Shown here: piece after piece, positions 1-11,341 of the stretch
How positions within the stretch are numbered: position 1 is the stretch's first letter
Layout: every line of letters begins with the position of its first letter
From: Sepioteuthis lessoniana
Taxonomy: Eukaryota > Mollusca > Cephalopoda > Myopsida > Loliginidae
Length of the DNA stretch: 64,000 bases
Assembly: GCA_963585895.1 (NCBI GenBank)
Contig: OY757911.1
Location: forward strand, 60,995,602-61,059,601
Direction: 5' to 3'
Notes under the pieces: generated by a model
Database searches by the model: none
What the model was told of the DNA's origin: nothing
Seen by the model: only the letters and a program-made list of their open reading frames with translations
Translations under genes and position numbers: made by a program

Positions 1-150
1 TCTTAACCATAACTGGGTTCAAGTGTTAAGAATTCCTGTATTGTTACTCACCCGCTGTCAGGATTGAACCTGTAACCCCTAGATGATTGTCACTTTAGAA
101 GTTTATGGAACGAATGCCTATAACTGTTAGACTGTGTGACCTTCTGGACT
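1..150 (-). mobile_element. tRNA-like SINE fragment
   Basis: Read on the minus strand this contains a B-box-like GGTTCAATCCTG near positions 60-72, preceded by tRNA-like sequence. No second copy was recognised in the window, so the family is not assigned. The 5' or 3' part may lie outside the window. Confidence 0.4.
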
Positions 151-761
151 GTTCAGTGTGAATTTTTTTTTACTTATAAACTTAATGTTCTTACATCACT
201 CAAAATTACTACTAGTATGAATGATTTTTTTCCTTGAGCTCATATTACGTTCATTTTTTTAAGCTTAGTACTTTGTAATGTTCTTTAGGGTAGATAGAAA
301 GATAATTTATACATTTTGAAACTAGCCACTCTTCTGAAAATACTACATTTAAAAATCTTTACCAAAGAAACAGTATGTAACGACAAATATGGATTATCAT
401 TCTGACTTTGACTCGCTGTGGCACACCCATGTTTAGCTGATTTGTAAAGTTTTTGTGACAAAAGAAATATTTCTCTGCACACAAAACACAGTAATAAATC
501 ATTATCATAATTTCCGTAAATTTTGCATGGGTTTGCATTTCACAGGCGTCAAATATTCGATGAGAGATCCCTGTTCCAACTAGGAGCACTGTTTGATATG
601 CCGGCATTTTGAGTAGTCACAAAACAGATATTTTTGAGATATAAAAAGTTCTTTTGCAATAAATCAATTTAAAACAATGCAGAGATGATATTTATGGAGA
701 AAAATTCGAAAAAAATTATTTTCCTTTTTAAAAAAAATTCCCCTTATTCATTGAATGACCA

Positions 762-811
<50 letters not shown>

Positions 812-1395
812 GGGAAAGGATTTATTCTGTTTAACGTTTTGTGCTTGCCTTAAAAGATTAGTACTTTGTTATGTTTTTTTCAAATAAATAGAAAGATAAA
901 TCATATATTTAAAACATGTCATTTTTCTCAGAATAATAGCATTCAACAATGCTTCTCAAACGAAGACTTGGTTTAATGATTAATGATCTCATATACGTAA
1001 GGCAATATATAAAGTATTTCAGATGTGTATTCAATATTATAAAGATATGTAAACGTAGTACATCAAAATATCTTGTTCCATCAAGCTCTTTTATTGAATA
1101 TGAAATATCAGAAATCCTTCAGTTGGAAAAATGGATATTCGATCAATTAAATATTACGACAGAAGAAAGCCAGAAAAATGAAGTAGCTAGTTAAGATCGA
1201 ATTCACAATTTACTTTTAATTGTATCGATCTACCGATAGAAGGAACGTAGAGAAAATACTAAATAAATTATATTTTCAATCAGGAAAAACATACACGACT
1301 AACTTATGTCATTACATAGAATATGCATTGAGAAATTGATGCTTTTTTTAACGTTCACAGTATCTGTTCGCTTTGGCAGGTTTCAAAGAGACTTC
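151..1395. other. AT-rich stretch, no gene recognised
   Basis: AT-rich with homopolymer T runs. The open frame at 949-1194 (81 codons, plus) has a plausible composition but no recognisable motif, signal peptide or membrane segment, and it sits among repeats; it is not called a gene. Confidence 0.6.
763..811. repeat. (CA)n(TA)n microsatellite
   Basis: A run of CA dinucleotides passes directly into TA dinucleotides, the order seen throughout this window. Confidence 0.95.
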
Positions 1396-1396
1396 A

Positions 1397-1840
1397 TATA
1401 GGGTGTCTCGATATACATGGAACCTATATGATTACTAATAACGCCACTAATAACAATGTTGTGTTCTTTTTTTTTTTTTTATCTCAGACATGAAAATAGT
1501 ATACTATAACAACTATTAATCCTTGATCACAATGGCTTGGACAAGAGAGGAAAAATATTTTGCATCACTACTTTGGAGACAAAAACATTCAAAACTCTCT
1601 CAAAATAGATGCAACCCATTAAGATGATAAGAACTTATTACTGAGACAAGAAAACTAAAAAAAAAAAGATTGCATGTCCGAAAAGCTGATATGACAACAA
1701 TTACAAAACCATCAATTTGATAACTCTAACTCAGAGAATGCATTTTTACAAGATGTGTTCCAAATGACCGCCATTCGCTTGTCACAGATATAAATCATTT
1801 TCATAACAATGAGTTGCATCTATTTTAAGACACCCTGTAC
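1397..1840 (+). mobile_element. Deleted Tc1/mariner-like DNA transposon
   Basis: The left end reads AGGGTGTCTCGATATA and the right end, inverted, reads GTACAGGGTGTCTTAAAATA, so the ends form terminal inverted repeats. Just inside, at about 1533, a start codon opens MAWTREEK; with one frame slip it continues as IFCITT and LETKTFKTLS, which I recognise as the N-terminus of a transposase common in invertebrate IS630-Tc1-mariner elements. The rest of the transposase, including all catalytic residues, is missing. The copy is therefore a ~440-bp internal-deletion derivative that could only move in trans. Confidence 0.65.
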
Positions 1841-1901
1841 ATTTTGTGTACAAGATCAGAGTGTAGTATTTGTGAATCCCATGAAAACTGTTGCATACAC
1901 A

Positions 1902-1940
<39 letters not shown>
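1902..1940. repeat. (TA)n microsatellite
   Basis: TA array abutting the left end of the palindrome at 1941-2123. A second TA array (2163-2198) lies just beyond the palindrome's right end. Confidence 0.95.
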
Positions 1941-1945
<5 letters not shown>

Positions 1946-2123
1946 TATGTAGAAGGTTGGATAAATCAAACATTTCACACAGGTTTAGTAGAATCTGCAA
2001 TATTTCATTCTTTATCCAAAGAACTTCTCCAGGTTGAAAAAATTCTTTCAATAAACTATGAAATATCGTGGATACTACAAAACATGTGTAGAGTTTGATT
2101 TATCCAACCATCTACATATTTCT
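1941..2123. repeat. 183-bp imperfect palindrome
   Basis: The outer 31 bases (1941-1971 and 2093-2123) are inverted copies with one mismatch. The similarity then continues, weaker, to a centre near 2032, sharing for example the block ATATTTCAT. It lies between two TA microsatellites. No hammerhead core or coding potential was seen. It may be a foldback element or an inverted duplication. Confidence 0.75.
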
Positions 2124-2158
2124 ATCATACCGTCAGAATCACCACAATCAATAATTTT

Positions 2159-2201
<43 letters not shown>

Positions 2202-2204
2202 AAG

Positions 2205-2302
2205 ATGCATTTTTAAAGGACGTGTTCTAAATGACCGCCTTTGCGCTTGTCTCAGAAATAAATTGTTATCATATTTATGGGTCACATCTATTTTGAGACA
2301 CG

Positions 2303-2308
<6 letters not shown>
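2205..2308 (+). mobile_element. 3' end of a second Tc1/mariner-like copy
   Basis: Homologous to the right end of the element at 1397-1840: it shares GTTCTAAATGACCGCC (one or two differences), CACATCTATTTTGAGACAC and the terminal inverted repeat. TA microsatellites flank it at 2163-2198 and 2304-2333. The left part is absent. Confidence 0.6.
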
Positions 2309-2336
<28 letters not shown>

Positions 2337-2367
2337 TAATTTTTTAAAATATGTTTTGCTAATCTAC

Positions 2368-2469
<102 letters not shown>

Positions 2470-2659
2470 GGCAATAAAGAAACCAAAGGTTTTAGTTATG
2501 ATGAAAATTAAAATTAGAAGATAGAAGGCTTGTTGACCGGATTTGTTCCTTGCTCCAAGTGCTAAATCGAGGCAAATATACAATTGAAAACAAGAAATAT
2601 GTTGGTTGAGAATTTTTTTTCTTGGAGACTACATGGAAATAATATTAAGTCCAAGTCGA

Positions 2660-2945
2660 CATTCTCTCTGATTACAGAGAGAAGCCCTGCAGGACAAAAT
2701 ATGAATATTCTCCAATATTTTTGGTGAAATGAAGAATGTGACAAGTCAATACTAAATTTCTTTGCACAATCACAGTTATAAGGTTTTTCTGCAACTGATG
2801 ACTCGTTTCTATTATTAAGAAAGTTCTCCTATTTATATATTCAAAAGTAGTTGTGGTTTTCGTTACATAGAAAGAACAAATCAAAGGCTGGATGCCAGAA
2901 TTAAACTGAATGTTCCTTTAAAAATACGGAATTTTGATTTTGACC
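2660..2945 (+). mobile_element. Penelope-like element, C-terminal remnant
   Basis: Around 2850-2925 one frame reads RYIERTNQRLDARIK then NVPLKIR. This matches the start of the GIY-YIG-associated block that ends Penelope-like retroelement proteins (usual pattern YVGRTxQRLxxRIKQHVP). Upstream sequence is too decayed to assign. It is a short fossil without reverse transcriptase. Confidence 0.5.
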
Positions 2946-3159
2946 CGACTGATATTCTTCATGTATAGATATACTTTATAAAATAAAGTTTATCCACAGA
3001 CATTAAAAGGAAGTATTAGAATTTCAGTGAAAAAATGTGTTTGCAAAACAACTTGATTAACTTAAGCAGATGTGAATCCACAACATTCAAACTTCTTAAA
3101 GTATATCTATTCATATCTATCTCTGATAGGGAAGCGGTTTTGGCAGAATACTTGTTGTA

Positions 3160-3430
3160 GGAAATGGAATTGGTGATCCGAGATCAAGTTCTTAACCTAG
3201 TAGTTTGCATTTGGCTTCACGTTAAGAAATTTGGGAAAGGAATGACTTTATCCTTTCTCCCACAGATCCTTAGATATGGCTAAACTGTTGAGCAGAGTGG
3301 GCTATCGAGCCTTGCTTAGGCAACCAGTCTTGGAGAAGGAAAACACTGAATTCAAACTCAGTTTTACTCAGGTTAACTATTGACCTTGAGTTGCGTCCTA
3401 CTTGTGAGGGAGATGCCTGGTGAATATATA
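3160..3430 (+). mobile_element. SINE-C1 (head decayed, body and tail)
   Basis: The body contains AGGCAACCAGTCTTGGAGA and AGGAAAACACTGAATTC, and the tail TATTGACCTTGAG then GCGTCCTA. All three match the copy at 22420-22700. The tRNA-like head is poorly preserved. Confidence 0.65.
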
Positions 3431-4125
3431 CTTGATATTTCATCTTTGTATATTATATCTACTTTACGAATTGGAATAACTGTGATTTTATCAATATCTT
3501 AAATTGATGATAGCCAGCATATCAAATATTTTGAGCATTTGAATAATAAAGTTCAAAATCATCAATAAGAATAGTTGTTGCCAATAAAATTAGTTTTAGT
3601 TGATTTCTTTTAAAGATTTATGATTCATAAATTTCAAAGTACCATAACTTTTGTCCAAAACCATTAGTAACATTGGATTTTATTTGTTTTATATCCTATA
3701 AAATACATAAACGGTTTTTGGAGGAACATCTGTTCTTAAAACGTAAGAAAGAAAATAGTAGAATCAGTTATGCTTGAATGGTTGAAACGTACATCTCCCT
3801 CAAAGTTGTTTTAGTTATATCGTAGACACGGGGAGAGCATATCAGTTTAAAGAGAACTGAAGACACATGACTGATTAAAGAAAGCGTGGTATACAAGAAT
3901 TTGACCGTATCCCAGGTAGATTTTTCATCCTAAATGTTTCATATGTTTCAAGGAACATTCTTGTTTACACAGATTAGAGTTTTAGAAATAAAAAAATTAG
4001 ATTTGTAATTTTTAAATGTAACAGAAAACCCATTACCACCTTTTAATTTTGACTTTATGAAAATCACCATTTTCTCTGATCGTCAATGAACTTTGGTGAT
4101 TGATTTTAACATTTACGTGGTGCAT
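3431..4125. other. No gene or repeat recognised
   Basis: AT-rich sequence with stops in all frames. I see no motif, structure or family similarity here. Confidence 0.5.
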
Positions 4126-4127
4126 TC

Positions 4128-4360
4128 TATAAGTTTCCAGACTTTTTTGTATAGGCATTTAAAATTGTCGTAGACTCTTGAAAATTCAGTATGTTATTGC
4201 TATACATGTTATGAGATGACTGACTAATTTTTATGATTTCAGGTTCAAATAAATAGCTACAGCAGCAATTAGAATACACCCTACTAAATCCTGATTGTCA
4301 CAGCTGGTGAATTTCAAAAATCCAATCTGACATTTTAGAAAAATGAATCGGAAGCAAATA
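4128..4360 (+). mobile_element. Mariner 5' end fragment
   Basis: Begins with the terminal inverted repeat CTATAAGTTTCCAGACTTTT. It continues with leader sequence nearly identical to the 5' leader of the deleted mariner at 45103-45962, including GACTCTTGAAAATTCAG and TGATTGTCACAGCTGGTGAA. It stops before the transposase is recognisable. The two copies confirm one family in the window. Confidence 0.75.
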
Positions 4361-4439
4361 CCTTATTTTTGGGTTACACTATATATTAGAATATATTTTG
4401 ATCATTTAGGAAAGAATTATATACGAGTGTATATTTTGA

Positions 4440-4745
4440 TGAATTGTCAATGTACGCCGAGCAAAACTATGGATTGATATTTACTAGCTATCGATCATGT
4501 AGAAATCTGATCGGTCCGATTAAATAAATTTGGATTTCTTCCGAGCTGTAGCTGTGTCCATACTACTATATGGATGCACCACATAGACATTAACATAACG
4601 CATGGAGAAAAAACTAGGGAATAAGAATGCTGCCTTCTGTTTTGAAAAAATCTTGTACGGCCACCTGCATCCCATCTTCAAACTATTCAAGTAAGACAAA
4701 CAATACGTGCAGGACATTACTGGAGAAGTAAAAACAAACTTTGCG
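4440..4745 (+). mobile_element. RTE-type LINE 3' fragment
   Basis: A decayed copy of the RTE reverse transcriptase C-terminus. In shifting frames it shows VNVRRAKLW, then VSILLYGCTT, RMEKKLG, LYGHLHPI and RAGHYWRSK. These line up in order with the better copies at 5075-5515 and 9290-10185. A segment corresponding to the NYTRMLRAILN region is deleted, and the terminal ~100 codons are missing. Confidence 0.7.
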
Positions 4746-5074
4746 AGTTTTTCACATCATTTTTAACTACTGTTTCAGCTCTCTGAGAAGCATTTGTCAA
4801 TCTTTTTCCTCTCTTATCTTTGCACTCCAAGTCAGAGTGCACCTGAGAGTAATGGCATTGAAAGGTTTTGAACTCTTTCCTAATCTCTTGAGCTGGAGAC
4901 TCATCATAAGATGCAGTTTAGTGTCATACCCAGAAAACCCCTCTTTTTTTATTGTGCGGAGGTATCTTGCCCGTCTGCAGAGTTAGAGTTAGCCTGTTTT
5001 AAGCCACGTCAACAGGGCGAAAATCTCATCTTCGTCAGTAAAAAGAATTATATGAGAATTCAAAAGAATTTTCT

Positions 5075-5515
5075 TCATCTCATCATCATCATCTTGTCGT
5101 GCCATCAGCACGGACATCCCTGACCCTTTCTCGCCACTTCTCCCTATCGTTCATTGCCTCAGGGCTACACCCCGTATCCTCACAGCGCTGCTGTATGTAG
5201 GTTCGAGCTGGTCGCCCTAACTTTGCTCGGTCATGTGAAGGGGTCCATCGGAGTACATCAATTATGAGCTCGTCCTTACTTTTCCAGCAGTGTCTTGCAT
5301 GTCTGGTTCGTCTAATTTGGATAGTTTTCGTGATAGGTGATTGGTGGCCGTACAGCTGCTGCTTTGTGTGGTGTTGCCTCCAGGACCTGTTCAATATTGC
5401 TCGCAGCATTCTTGTGTAGTTGCCGTCAAGCTTTTTCTCCAGCCGTTTAGTTAGCGTCCATGTTGTGCATCCATATAGCAGTATCAACACGATCGCAGCT
5501 AGGAAAACATTGCTT
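5075..5515 (-). mobile_element. RTE-type LINE, 3' end with open C-terminal frame
   Basis: The minus-strand frame 5089-5490 (133 codons) carries LILLYGCTTWTLTKRLEKK, MLRAILNRSWRQH, KQQLYGHQSP and GRPARTYIQQRCEDTGCSP, ending near ERVRDVRADGTTR. This is the C-terminal tail of a very common invertebrate RTE-clade reverse transcriptase. The element is 5'-truncated, so fingers, palm and the YADD motif are absent. It ends in the family's (ATG)n tail, seen as CATCATCATC at 5082-5094. It converges on the copy at 4440-4745, about 330 bp away. This is the least damaged RTE piece here but only a tail. Confidence 0.85.
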
Positions 5516-6318
5516 ACACATATTATGTGCTAGAACAATTTTATACACTTGTTTGAAAAGTTATTTGGATAATAGAATACATCTGAAAAAAAGAAAAGAG
5601 TTCATTACCTTAACTAAGTGGAAGCATAACGTTGAAATTTAAACCTATCTGAGGACAAAATCTTTACAGCAACAGGGAATCTACTATTTTCATTTGATAT
5701 CGGAATAAATTGACTCAGTAGAGGCAAATTATCCAAAGGGAAAGAGAATTGTACGGGTCGTTATATTTCCAGCTGGATGCCCAGGAAATACGGCTACAAA
5801 TGTCAGATAAAGATGAATATAGCGTTCTTTCTCTTAAGCAAAAACGCCTATTGATCATCAGTTGTCTTCTCTTATGGATTTTGGAAGATTAAATTCGAGC
5901 TAGATCTATAAGAAAACTCATTTTTTTGTTTGATGATCCTGTACACAACTTATAAATTCTTGGCGATTAGATTGTATGTAATATAATACCATTTTTTCAA
6001 TCTTATGAAAATTGTATAGATATTCGTTACCGTTTTTATTTCATTGATATCATCGGAAATAAAAATAAATCGAAATTCAAGCTAGAGGAAAAATAATAGG
6101 GAAGTCAATAACATCATTTTTTATTGATGTTATTTTACGACACCTTGCAGCATCAATCATATAAATGAAACATTCAAACGTATATTGTAGCTCTGAATTG
6201 TATTTTCAGGACAATCTAAAAAAATATATCCCATCATCTATATTCGCTGGAGAGGAGAAACTATTTGCTGTCATTTGGATTCACACAATTTTCTTGCTTA
6301 CGGGCTGGGTTTGTCGCG

Positions 6319-6319
<1 letters not shown>
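5516..6319. other. No gene recognised
   Basis: AT-rich, stop-rich sequence. No motif or repeat family identified. Confidence 0.5.

Positions 6320-6366
<47 letters not shown>
6320..6366. repeat. (TC)n microsatellite
   Basis: About 23 TC units. Frames across it encode SLSLSL runs and are not genes. Confidence 0.96.
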
Positions 6367-6369
<3 letters not shown>

Positions 6370-6627
6370 TGTGGAATTTTTTCTTTGCGTGAAACGCTTC
6401 AAAATAATCAATCCGGATCTAGACTGGAACCAGGGATATTTTTCATCTTTCTCATGCGCTACGCCCATCAACACCCTTTTTTAAGGGAACTTTTATTGTA
6501 TACTACACTCAAAAAAGGACCTATTTAAATGGAACTGCTCATTGAATTATGACAATCTTCCTTCCCAACCTACGCAGTCTCAGCAGGTAGCCAATGTCTC
6601 GGTAGCACAAGCTAGCAGCTGTCAATC

Positions 6628-7262
6628 TTGCCCAGTGGAGTGGGGCGGTAGAATACACCGATTGCACCTTTGCAGAGGAGTAAGATCCCCCAATGAGTGT
6701 CCTGTTTATGACACTATACAATCTGATGGTGAGGTTCCTGTGATGCAAGGGCTTTGGGGAATGCGGAACACCCCTTCGTTGCCATTGCTCCCAGGTCCAC
6801 TCTAGACAGGCGTGGTAGCACCTGATAGGGCCCTATCTATGGTTTAAATAGAACTAACTACATGCTTATGTTAAACTGAATTGTTTGAATTAGAACTGTT
6901 TGTTTAAACTGAATAGTTTGAAATAGAAATGTTTTTGACAATTAAACTGTACTTACATTTAAGCTGCGTGCTTATGCTAAACTGAATTGTTTGAACTGGG
7001 ACTGTTTTTGACATTTTGTTTAATATGGAACTGTTTTGATATTTACCTGTGTGTAAAAAAAGTCTGTACTTATACTAAACTGAATTAGCTGAATTAGAAC
7101 TGCTTGAATAAACCGAATAACTTGTAATAGAAATGTTTTTGAAAATTAAACTGTGTTCTCATGCTAAGCTGAATTCTTTGAAATAAAACTATTGGTACAT
7201 ATGGATTTGGCGTTAAATAACCTACAGAGGTTAATATGCAATAAAAACCAACCAACCAATCA
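6628..7262 (+). mobile_element. Rep-A, near full-length
   Basis: The head runs from TTGCCCAGTGGAGTGGGG through GGTAGAATACACCG, TGCAGAGGAGTAAG and GTCCTG. The middle (about 6850-7190) is a degenerate tandem array of units resembling AACTGAATTGTTTGAAAT plus AGAACTGTTTTGACATT. The tail is GGATTTGGCGTTAAATAACC then (CCAA)-type repeats. There is no open reading frame, so it is presumably non-autonomous. Confidence 0.8.
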
Positions 7263-7526
7263 ACCAACTCTCAATCTCCTCTTTGCTTCTTTGAATATAT
7301 GGTGCAATTTTTTCTGGAAAAGAACAACTACACTCCTCGCGTGGATCCCTAAAAAAATAAAGTAGTTTAAAAAGTGATCCTTTTGTCTTCTGACCTTTGA
7401 ACGTACTAGTTCCGAAAACCTTCGTTTATGACGGACTTTTAAAAACAAACCTTCACATCGGCATCGGATAATCCTTCTCCTGTCTATTTTATCATCTATC
7501 AAAATCTTCACCCTACTGACTACACC

Positions 7527-7700
7527 TCTGTTGAGGATTAGCCCCACAACAAGTGTCCTGTGTAAGACATTTAACTGATTCTGATGGTGAGGCTTTGGCA
7601 GCTTTGGCGAATGTGTAGTACCCTTATATTACTATTACTCTAATCTTTCTCAGAGTGTTAGTACCTCTTATGTTCCCATCTATGGATCCAATAAAACTTG
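7527..7700 (+). mobile_element. Rep-A head fragment
   Basis: Shares ACAAGTGTCCTG, TCTGATGGTGAGGC and the closing TCCCATCTATGG block with the Rep-A heads at 6628 and 14190. The 5' portion and the unit array are missing. Confidence 0.6.
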
Positions 7701-7754
7701 TTACTCATTTACTCTACTTAAAGGATTAACATGCACGTAAACAATTTATAAATA

Positions 7755-8050
7755 TTGAATATAATTATTAGTATTACATAGCAATACTTGAAAGAGGGCA
7801 AACAGATGATTAATACTAAATAGCCATGATGATAGGTAGCAATACTTAAAACCATTTAACAATGTGAAGATAAATAAGATAAGGCCCGTTTAGAAATAAT
7901 GCTACCAACAAAATATTTGCTTAAAACTTATATATATATATATATAAGTGTGTGTGCGTGTATGTGTGTGTGCTTATGTGTGTGTATTCATAGGATTTGG
8001 CATTAAGTTATCTTTAAGGATTGATTTGCCAATAAAACACTATTAAACCA
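7755..8050 (+). mobile_element. Rep-A unit array and tail
   Basis: Two degenerate units of the second Rep-A unit type (GCAATACTTGAAA and ATGATTAATACTAAATA) are followed by a TA/TG microsatellite (7929-7986) and the tail GGATTTGGCATTAAGTTATC ending in AATAAAACA. Together with 7527-7700 this may be one decayed copy. Confidence 0.5.
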
Positions 8051-9285
8051 TACGAAACTTATCAAAATCATCTGATCTTCCAATATTATTTTGGCTATCT
8101 TTTTGTTCTTACTATAGACGCAAATACGCTACCTATACCTACAAACGCCCATACAGTACTCCTCACACGCATATTCATACCTGCTATCATACAATTAAAT
8201 ATTCCATAATTTGTGTTTGTATAAATTAAATTAATATTAAACTATTAGAAAGCAATAGTAAAGTATTAAAAATTCATCTTTAACAAAACCATTGTCTGTG
8301 TAAAATAAACGAGATAATAAGAAACGGGGTAAAGACAATGTGTGATGAAAATGCTTCGACATTGAAGCTTTAAATTTTTAAGCTGAATGACTTATACAAT
8401 TAAGTGATTATGCCCAGATTGTTCATAAATTGCATGCAGACATTTACACTTCGTCTGACTAACCTGGGCCACTTAAAACAGAAATATTAGAAGTGCTATA
8501 TTCAATTGAACACAAATATTGGTTTAAAGTGAGGGCGAATATTATGAATGGAAAAGAACATTGGCTTGAAATCTGCCCGCTATCTAAGCGGAATACAAAT
8601 TTTTAAAGATTTATTTCGACGTTGTGATAGGAATTTAAAAGAAGTTCAAGCAAAATATGACATAGTAAATGTGTTTGGAAGACAAAATTTAAATCTTAGA
8701 ACGCAAAAAAGTAAATTATATTTTATTTGTTAATGAAATAAAACCAACCAAAGTTGTGTCAAATAGACTGTAAGATTTAAGGAAGGGTTATTTGGTCAAT
8801 AACAGCCCATTTCTTATAACTCATTAAGTTATCCAAAAACACAGAATATTCTGTAGGAAACAGAATGAGTTAATTCATATAAAGACATTTGATTGAATAA
8901 TATACGCGTAAATGACACTTCACTCCCTAGACAATACAAGAGTCACATGCGTTTGAGGAACAAAAAGAAAAATTCCATACATCAAAATAGTGGAAACCGC
9001 TTACTCTTTTCAAGTCTGGAATTTAAAGTAGGAAGGTTCTATGTGTTTGCAGCAGAAGAGCGAAATACCAAGTCTGCAAGACTTAAAAACCTGTTGATGG
9101 TGAAGAAGACGGATTCTCCGGTTTACATGGTAACGAGACCAAAAAAGACTCATGACGTAGGGGAGTTCTTCAAACACTGTGACACGGTAGATCACTCATT
9201 TTAGTCTCCCAACAAGACCGAAAAACCACAAAATCACGAAACATATAAGACATTCATCAGCTAAACAAATAGGAGTATTATTGTC
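8051..9285. other. No gene recognised
   Basis: AT-rich. A 103-codon frame at 8893-9204 (plus) has ordinary composition but no domain I recognise. It directly precedes an RTE fragment without matching the part of RTE expected there, so it is left uncalled. Confidence 0.45.
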
Positions 9286-9289
9286 TTCG

Positions 9290-10185
9290 CATATATAGTG
9301 ACTACTCCGACATTGTAGCAGGTTTACTGCAAGGAGACACATTTGTAGGATACCTTTTTATCATCTGTCTAGACTACGTGCTTAACACATCTATTGATAA
9401 AATCAAAGAAAACTGTTTCAAGCTAACAAAGGAAAGAAGCAGAAGGTACCCCGCAAAAACAATTACCGACGCCGACTATGCCGATGACATAGCGCTTCTG
9501 GCAAATGCACCCGCCCAAACCGAAACCATGCTACATAGTCTAGGACGATCAGCTGCTGGCATAGGCCTTCATGTCAATAAACTCAAGGCGGAATACATGT
9601 GCTTTAATCAAACAAGCGGCATCTCCACACTAAACGGCAGCTCTCTGAAACAAGTAGACAAGTTCACCTACCAAGAAAGCAGTGTCCATCAACCGAGACA
9701 GACATCAACATGCGTCTAGCAAAGGTATGGAGAGCTATCGATAAGCTATCGGTCATATGGAAGTCAGCAACGGTCGTGTCGATACATGGACGTTAACTAA
9801 ACGTATGGAGAAAAAGCTTGACGACAACTACATAAGAATGCTACTAATAATACTGAACCAGTCCTGGAGGCAGCACCCCACAAAGCAGCAGCTGTACGGC
9901 CACCTACCACCTATCACGAAAACTATCAAAGCTAGACGAACCAGGCTTGAGGAACACTGCTGGAGAAGCAGGGACGAGCACATAATTGATGTACTCCTGT
10001 GAACCCCTTCATATGGACGAGCAAAGGCAGGACGACCTGCTCGAACCTACATAGAGTAGCTCTGTGCCGATATGGGATGTAGCCCTGAAGACTTGCCGAT
10101 AGTAATGGACGATAGGTAGGGGTGGGGAGAGAGGGTCGGGGATATCCATGCAGATGGCACGACATGATGATAATGATTATGATGA
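9290..10185 (+). mobile_element. RTE-type LINE, RT palm to 3' end
   Basis: This is the longest RTE copy. It opens with DIVAGLLQGDT then YLFIICLDYVL, and reaches the catalytic YADDIALLAN at about 9478-9508, the two adjacent aspartates of the RT palm. It continues with AAGIGLHVNKLKAEYMCFNQ and NGSSLKQVDKFTY. A frame break near 9718 and a short deletion (part of the SILLYGCTTW block) follow. It resumes with TWTLTKRMEKKLDDNYIRML and KQQLYGHLPPITKTI, and ends in the (ATG)n-type tail near 10165-10185. Endonuclease and fingers domains are absent (5' truncation). It is dead, but its palm and YADD box make the family assignment firm. Confidence 0.88.
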
Positions 10186-10309
10186 TATATACTGAAGAGA
10201 CCTGCTAAAATTACAATTTTACGAGACACGCACACTATTCACAATTGAAAAAGAATCACTGATGAAAGCACAATTTTAATCAGGAAATTATTGTTTAGGT
10301 CTAGAAAAC

Positions 10310-10342
10310 AGACAGACAGACAGACAGACACACACCACACAC

Positions 10343-10412
<70 letters not shown>
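10310..10412. repeat. (CAGA)n(CA)n(TA)n compound microsatellite
   Basis: Short CAGA array, then CA, then TA. Confidence 0.95.
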
Positions 10413-10414
<2 letters not shown>

Positions 10415-10637
10415 GGGTTGTGTGAATATTGTCTTTTTAAAAGAATATAGCCGCATTTTCCATAACTTGTATTTAAGCTAAATATACTTTTATTTAGAAC
10501 TGAGAAAACCTAATGGGTTCTAGAAGACCTAATCTGCAAATACAGGTTTCTTCGAGATTTTCGGAATGTTTGATCTAAATTCTCAGACAACACTCATATC
10601 ATCTACAGTTAAAAAAGATGGCCGCCTTGAACTGTAT

Positions 10638-10697
10638 CGACGAAAATATTGAGGCTAGATAATTTCACGAAATCATCATGTTTCAATATTTTCGTCG
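10638..10697 (-). ncRNA. Hairpin with degenerate hammerhead-like core
   Basis: Arms 10638-10652 and 10683-10697 are a perfect 15-bp inverted repeat. Read on the minus strand the 30-nt loop holds ATGATGA (one change from CTGATGA), a short spacer, GAAAT and then TATCTA before the closing arm. That is the order of a type I hammerhead: stem I, core, stem II, GAA, stem III, cleavage base. Stem II pairing is not evident and the first core C is lost. A chance hairpin is possible. Confidence 0.35.
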
Positions 10698-10914
10698 TTC
10701 TGAGAATTGCATACTGGTGAAATATTCCATTAAATTTCTTTCTTCCTTTTTAAAAGATATATGTGCAAATACAAAAGAGTGGAATCTTGAATAAGGCTGG
10801 CTCACGATGCAGCCACTCCAGCTGATTAGATCATGTCTGTGTAAATTCTATACTCACTGTAGTGGTGAGTCCTTTATTATACACCCTGCTCACACGCGTG
10901 CATGTTTCTGTTGT

Positions 10915-11195
10915 AGTTCTCTTAGCTGTAAGTAAAGTTGGCGACCTTAGTCGATGGTGATCCGAAGGCTCTCTTTTTAATAGCTACTACCTCACGGTAT
11001 AGTGGAGGGCGCTACTCCATTCCTTGTATTGCTCTACTTTACCCTTGATCCTAACCTTATAATGCTGAGTGTTAAGCAAGGTAGCATTAAATGCCATTTT
11101 TTAAGTCTTTGGTAAGACTCGATCTGGTATTGAACCCCTATCTCCTGGAACATTGGCAAACACTCTAATCATTATGCCAATAGCCCAGCTGTTGC
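10915..11195 (-). mobile_element. SINE-B
   Basis: On the minus strand it carries a tRNA-like head with a degenerate B box (near GGTTCAATACC), then AATGGCATTTAATGC, CTTAACACTCAGCATTATAA, and a body ending in GTAGTAGCTATTAAAAAGAG and GGTCGCCAAC. It matches the copies at 42470, 56180 and 62635. Confidence 0.85.
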
Positions 11196-11260
11196 ACATG
11201 GCAAATATCGAAATTTTTAATAAAAATTTTCTTATCTATCTCGCTGACTTCCACGTCAGG

Positions 11261-11262
<2 letters not shown>

Positions 11263-11298
<36 letters not shown>

Positions 11299-11341
11299 AT
11301 GTATGTATGTATGTATGTATGTGTATGTGTGTGTGTATGTG
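11263..11341. repeat. (TA)n / (TATG)n microsatellite
   Basis: TA run passing into TATG and TG repeats, the reverse-complement order of the window's CA-then-TA arrays. Confidence 0.95.

Noticed and set aside
949-1194. 81-codon frame with ordinary composition
   Set aside because: No recognised motif and no splice or promoter context; length is within chance for AT-rich DNA containing many such frames.
4440-5515. A shared 5' truncation point among RTE copies
   Set aside because: Closer reading shows the 4.4-kb and 23.4-kb copies extend further upstream in decayed form, so the breakpoints differ.
6320-6366. CRISPR-like regular repeats
   Set aside because: Simple dinucleotide repeat without spacers; the sequence is eukaryotic in character and no CRISPR array exists in the window.
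8893-9204. 103-codon frame just upstream of the RTE fragment
   Set aside because: It does not match the RTE segment expected there and has no other recognisable domain; kept as unassigned.
10256-10292. CTGATGA followed 18 nt later by GAAAT
   Set aside because: The intervening sequence does not form a stem II and no flanking stem I is present; likely chance.
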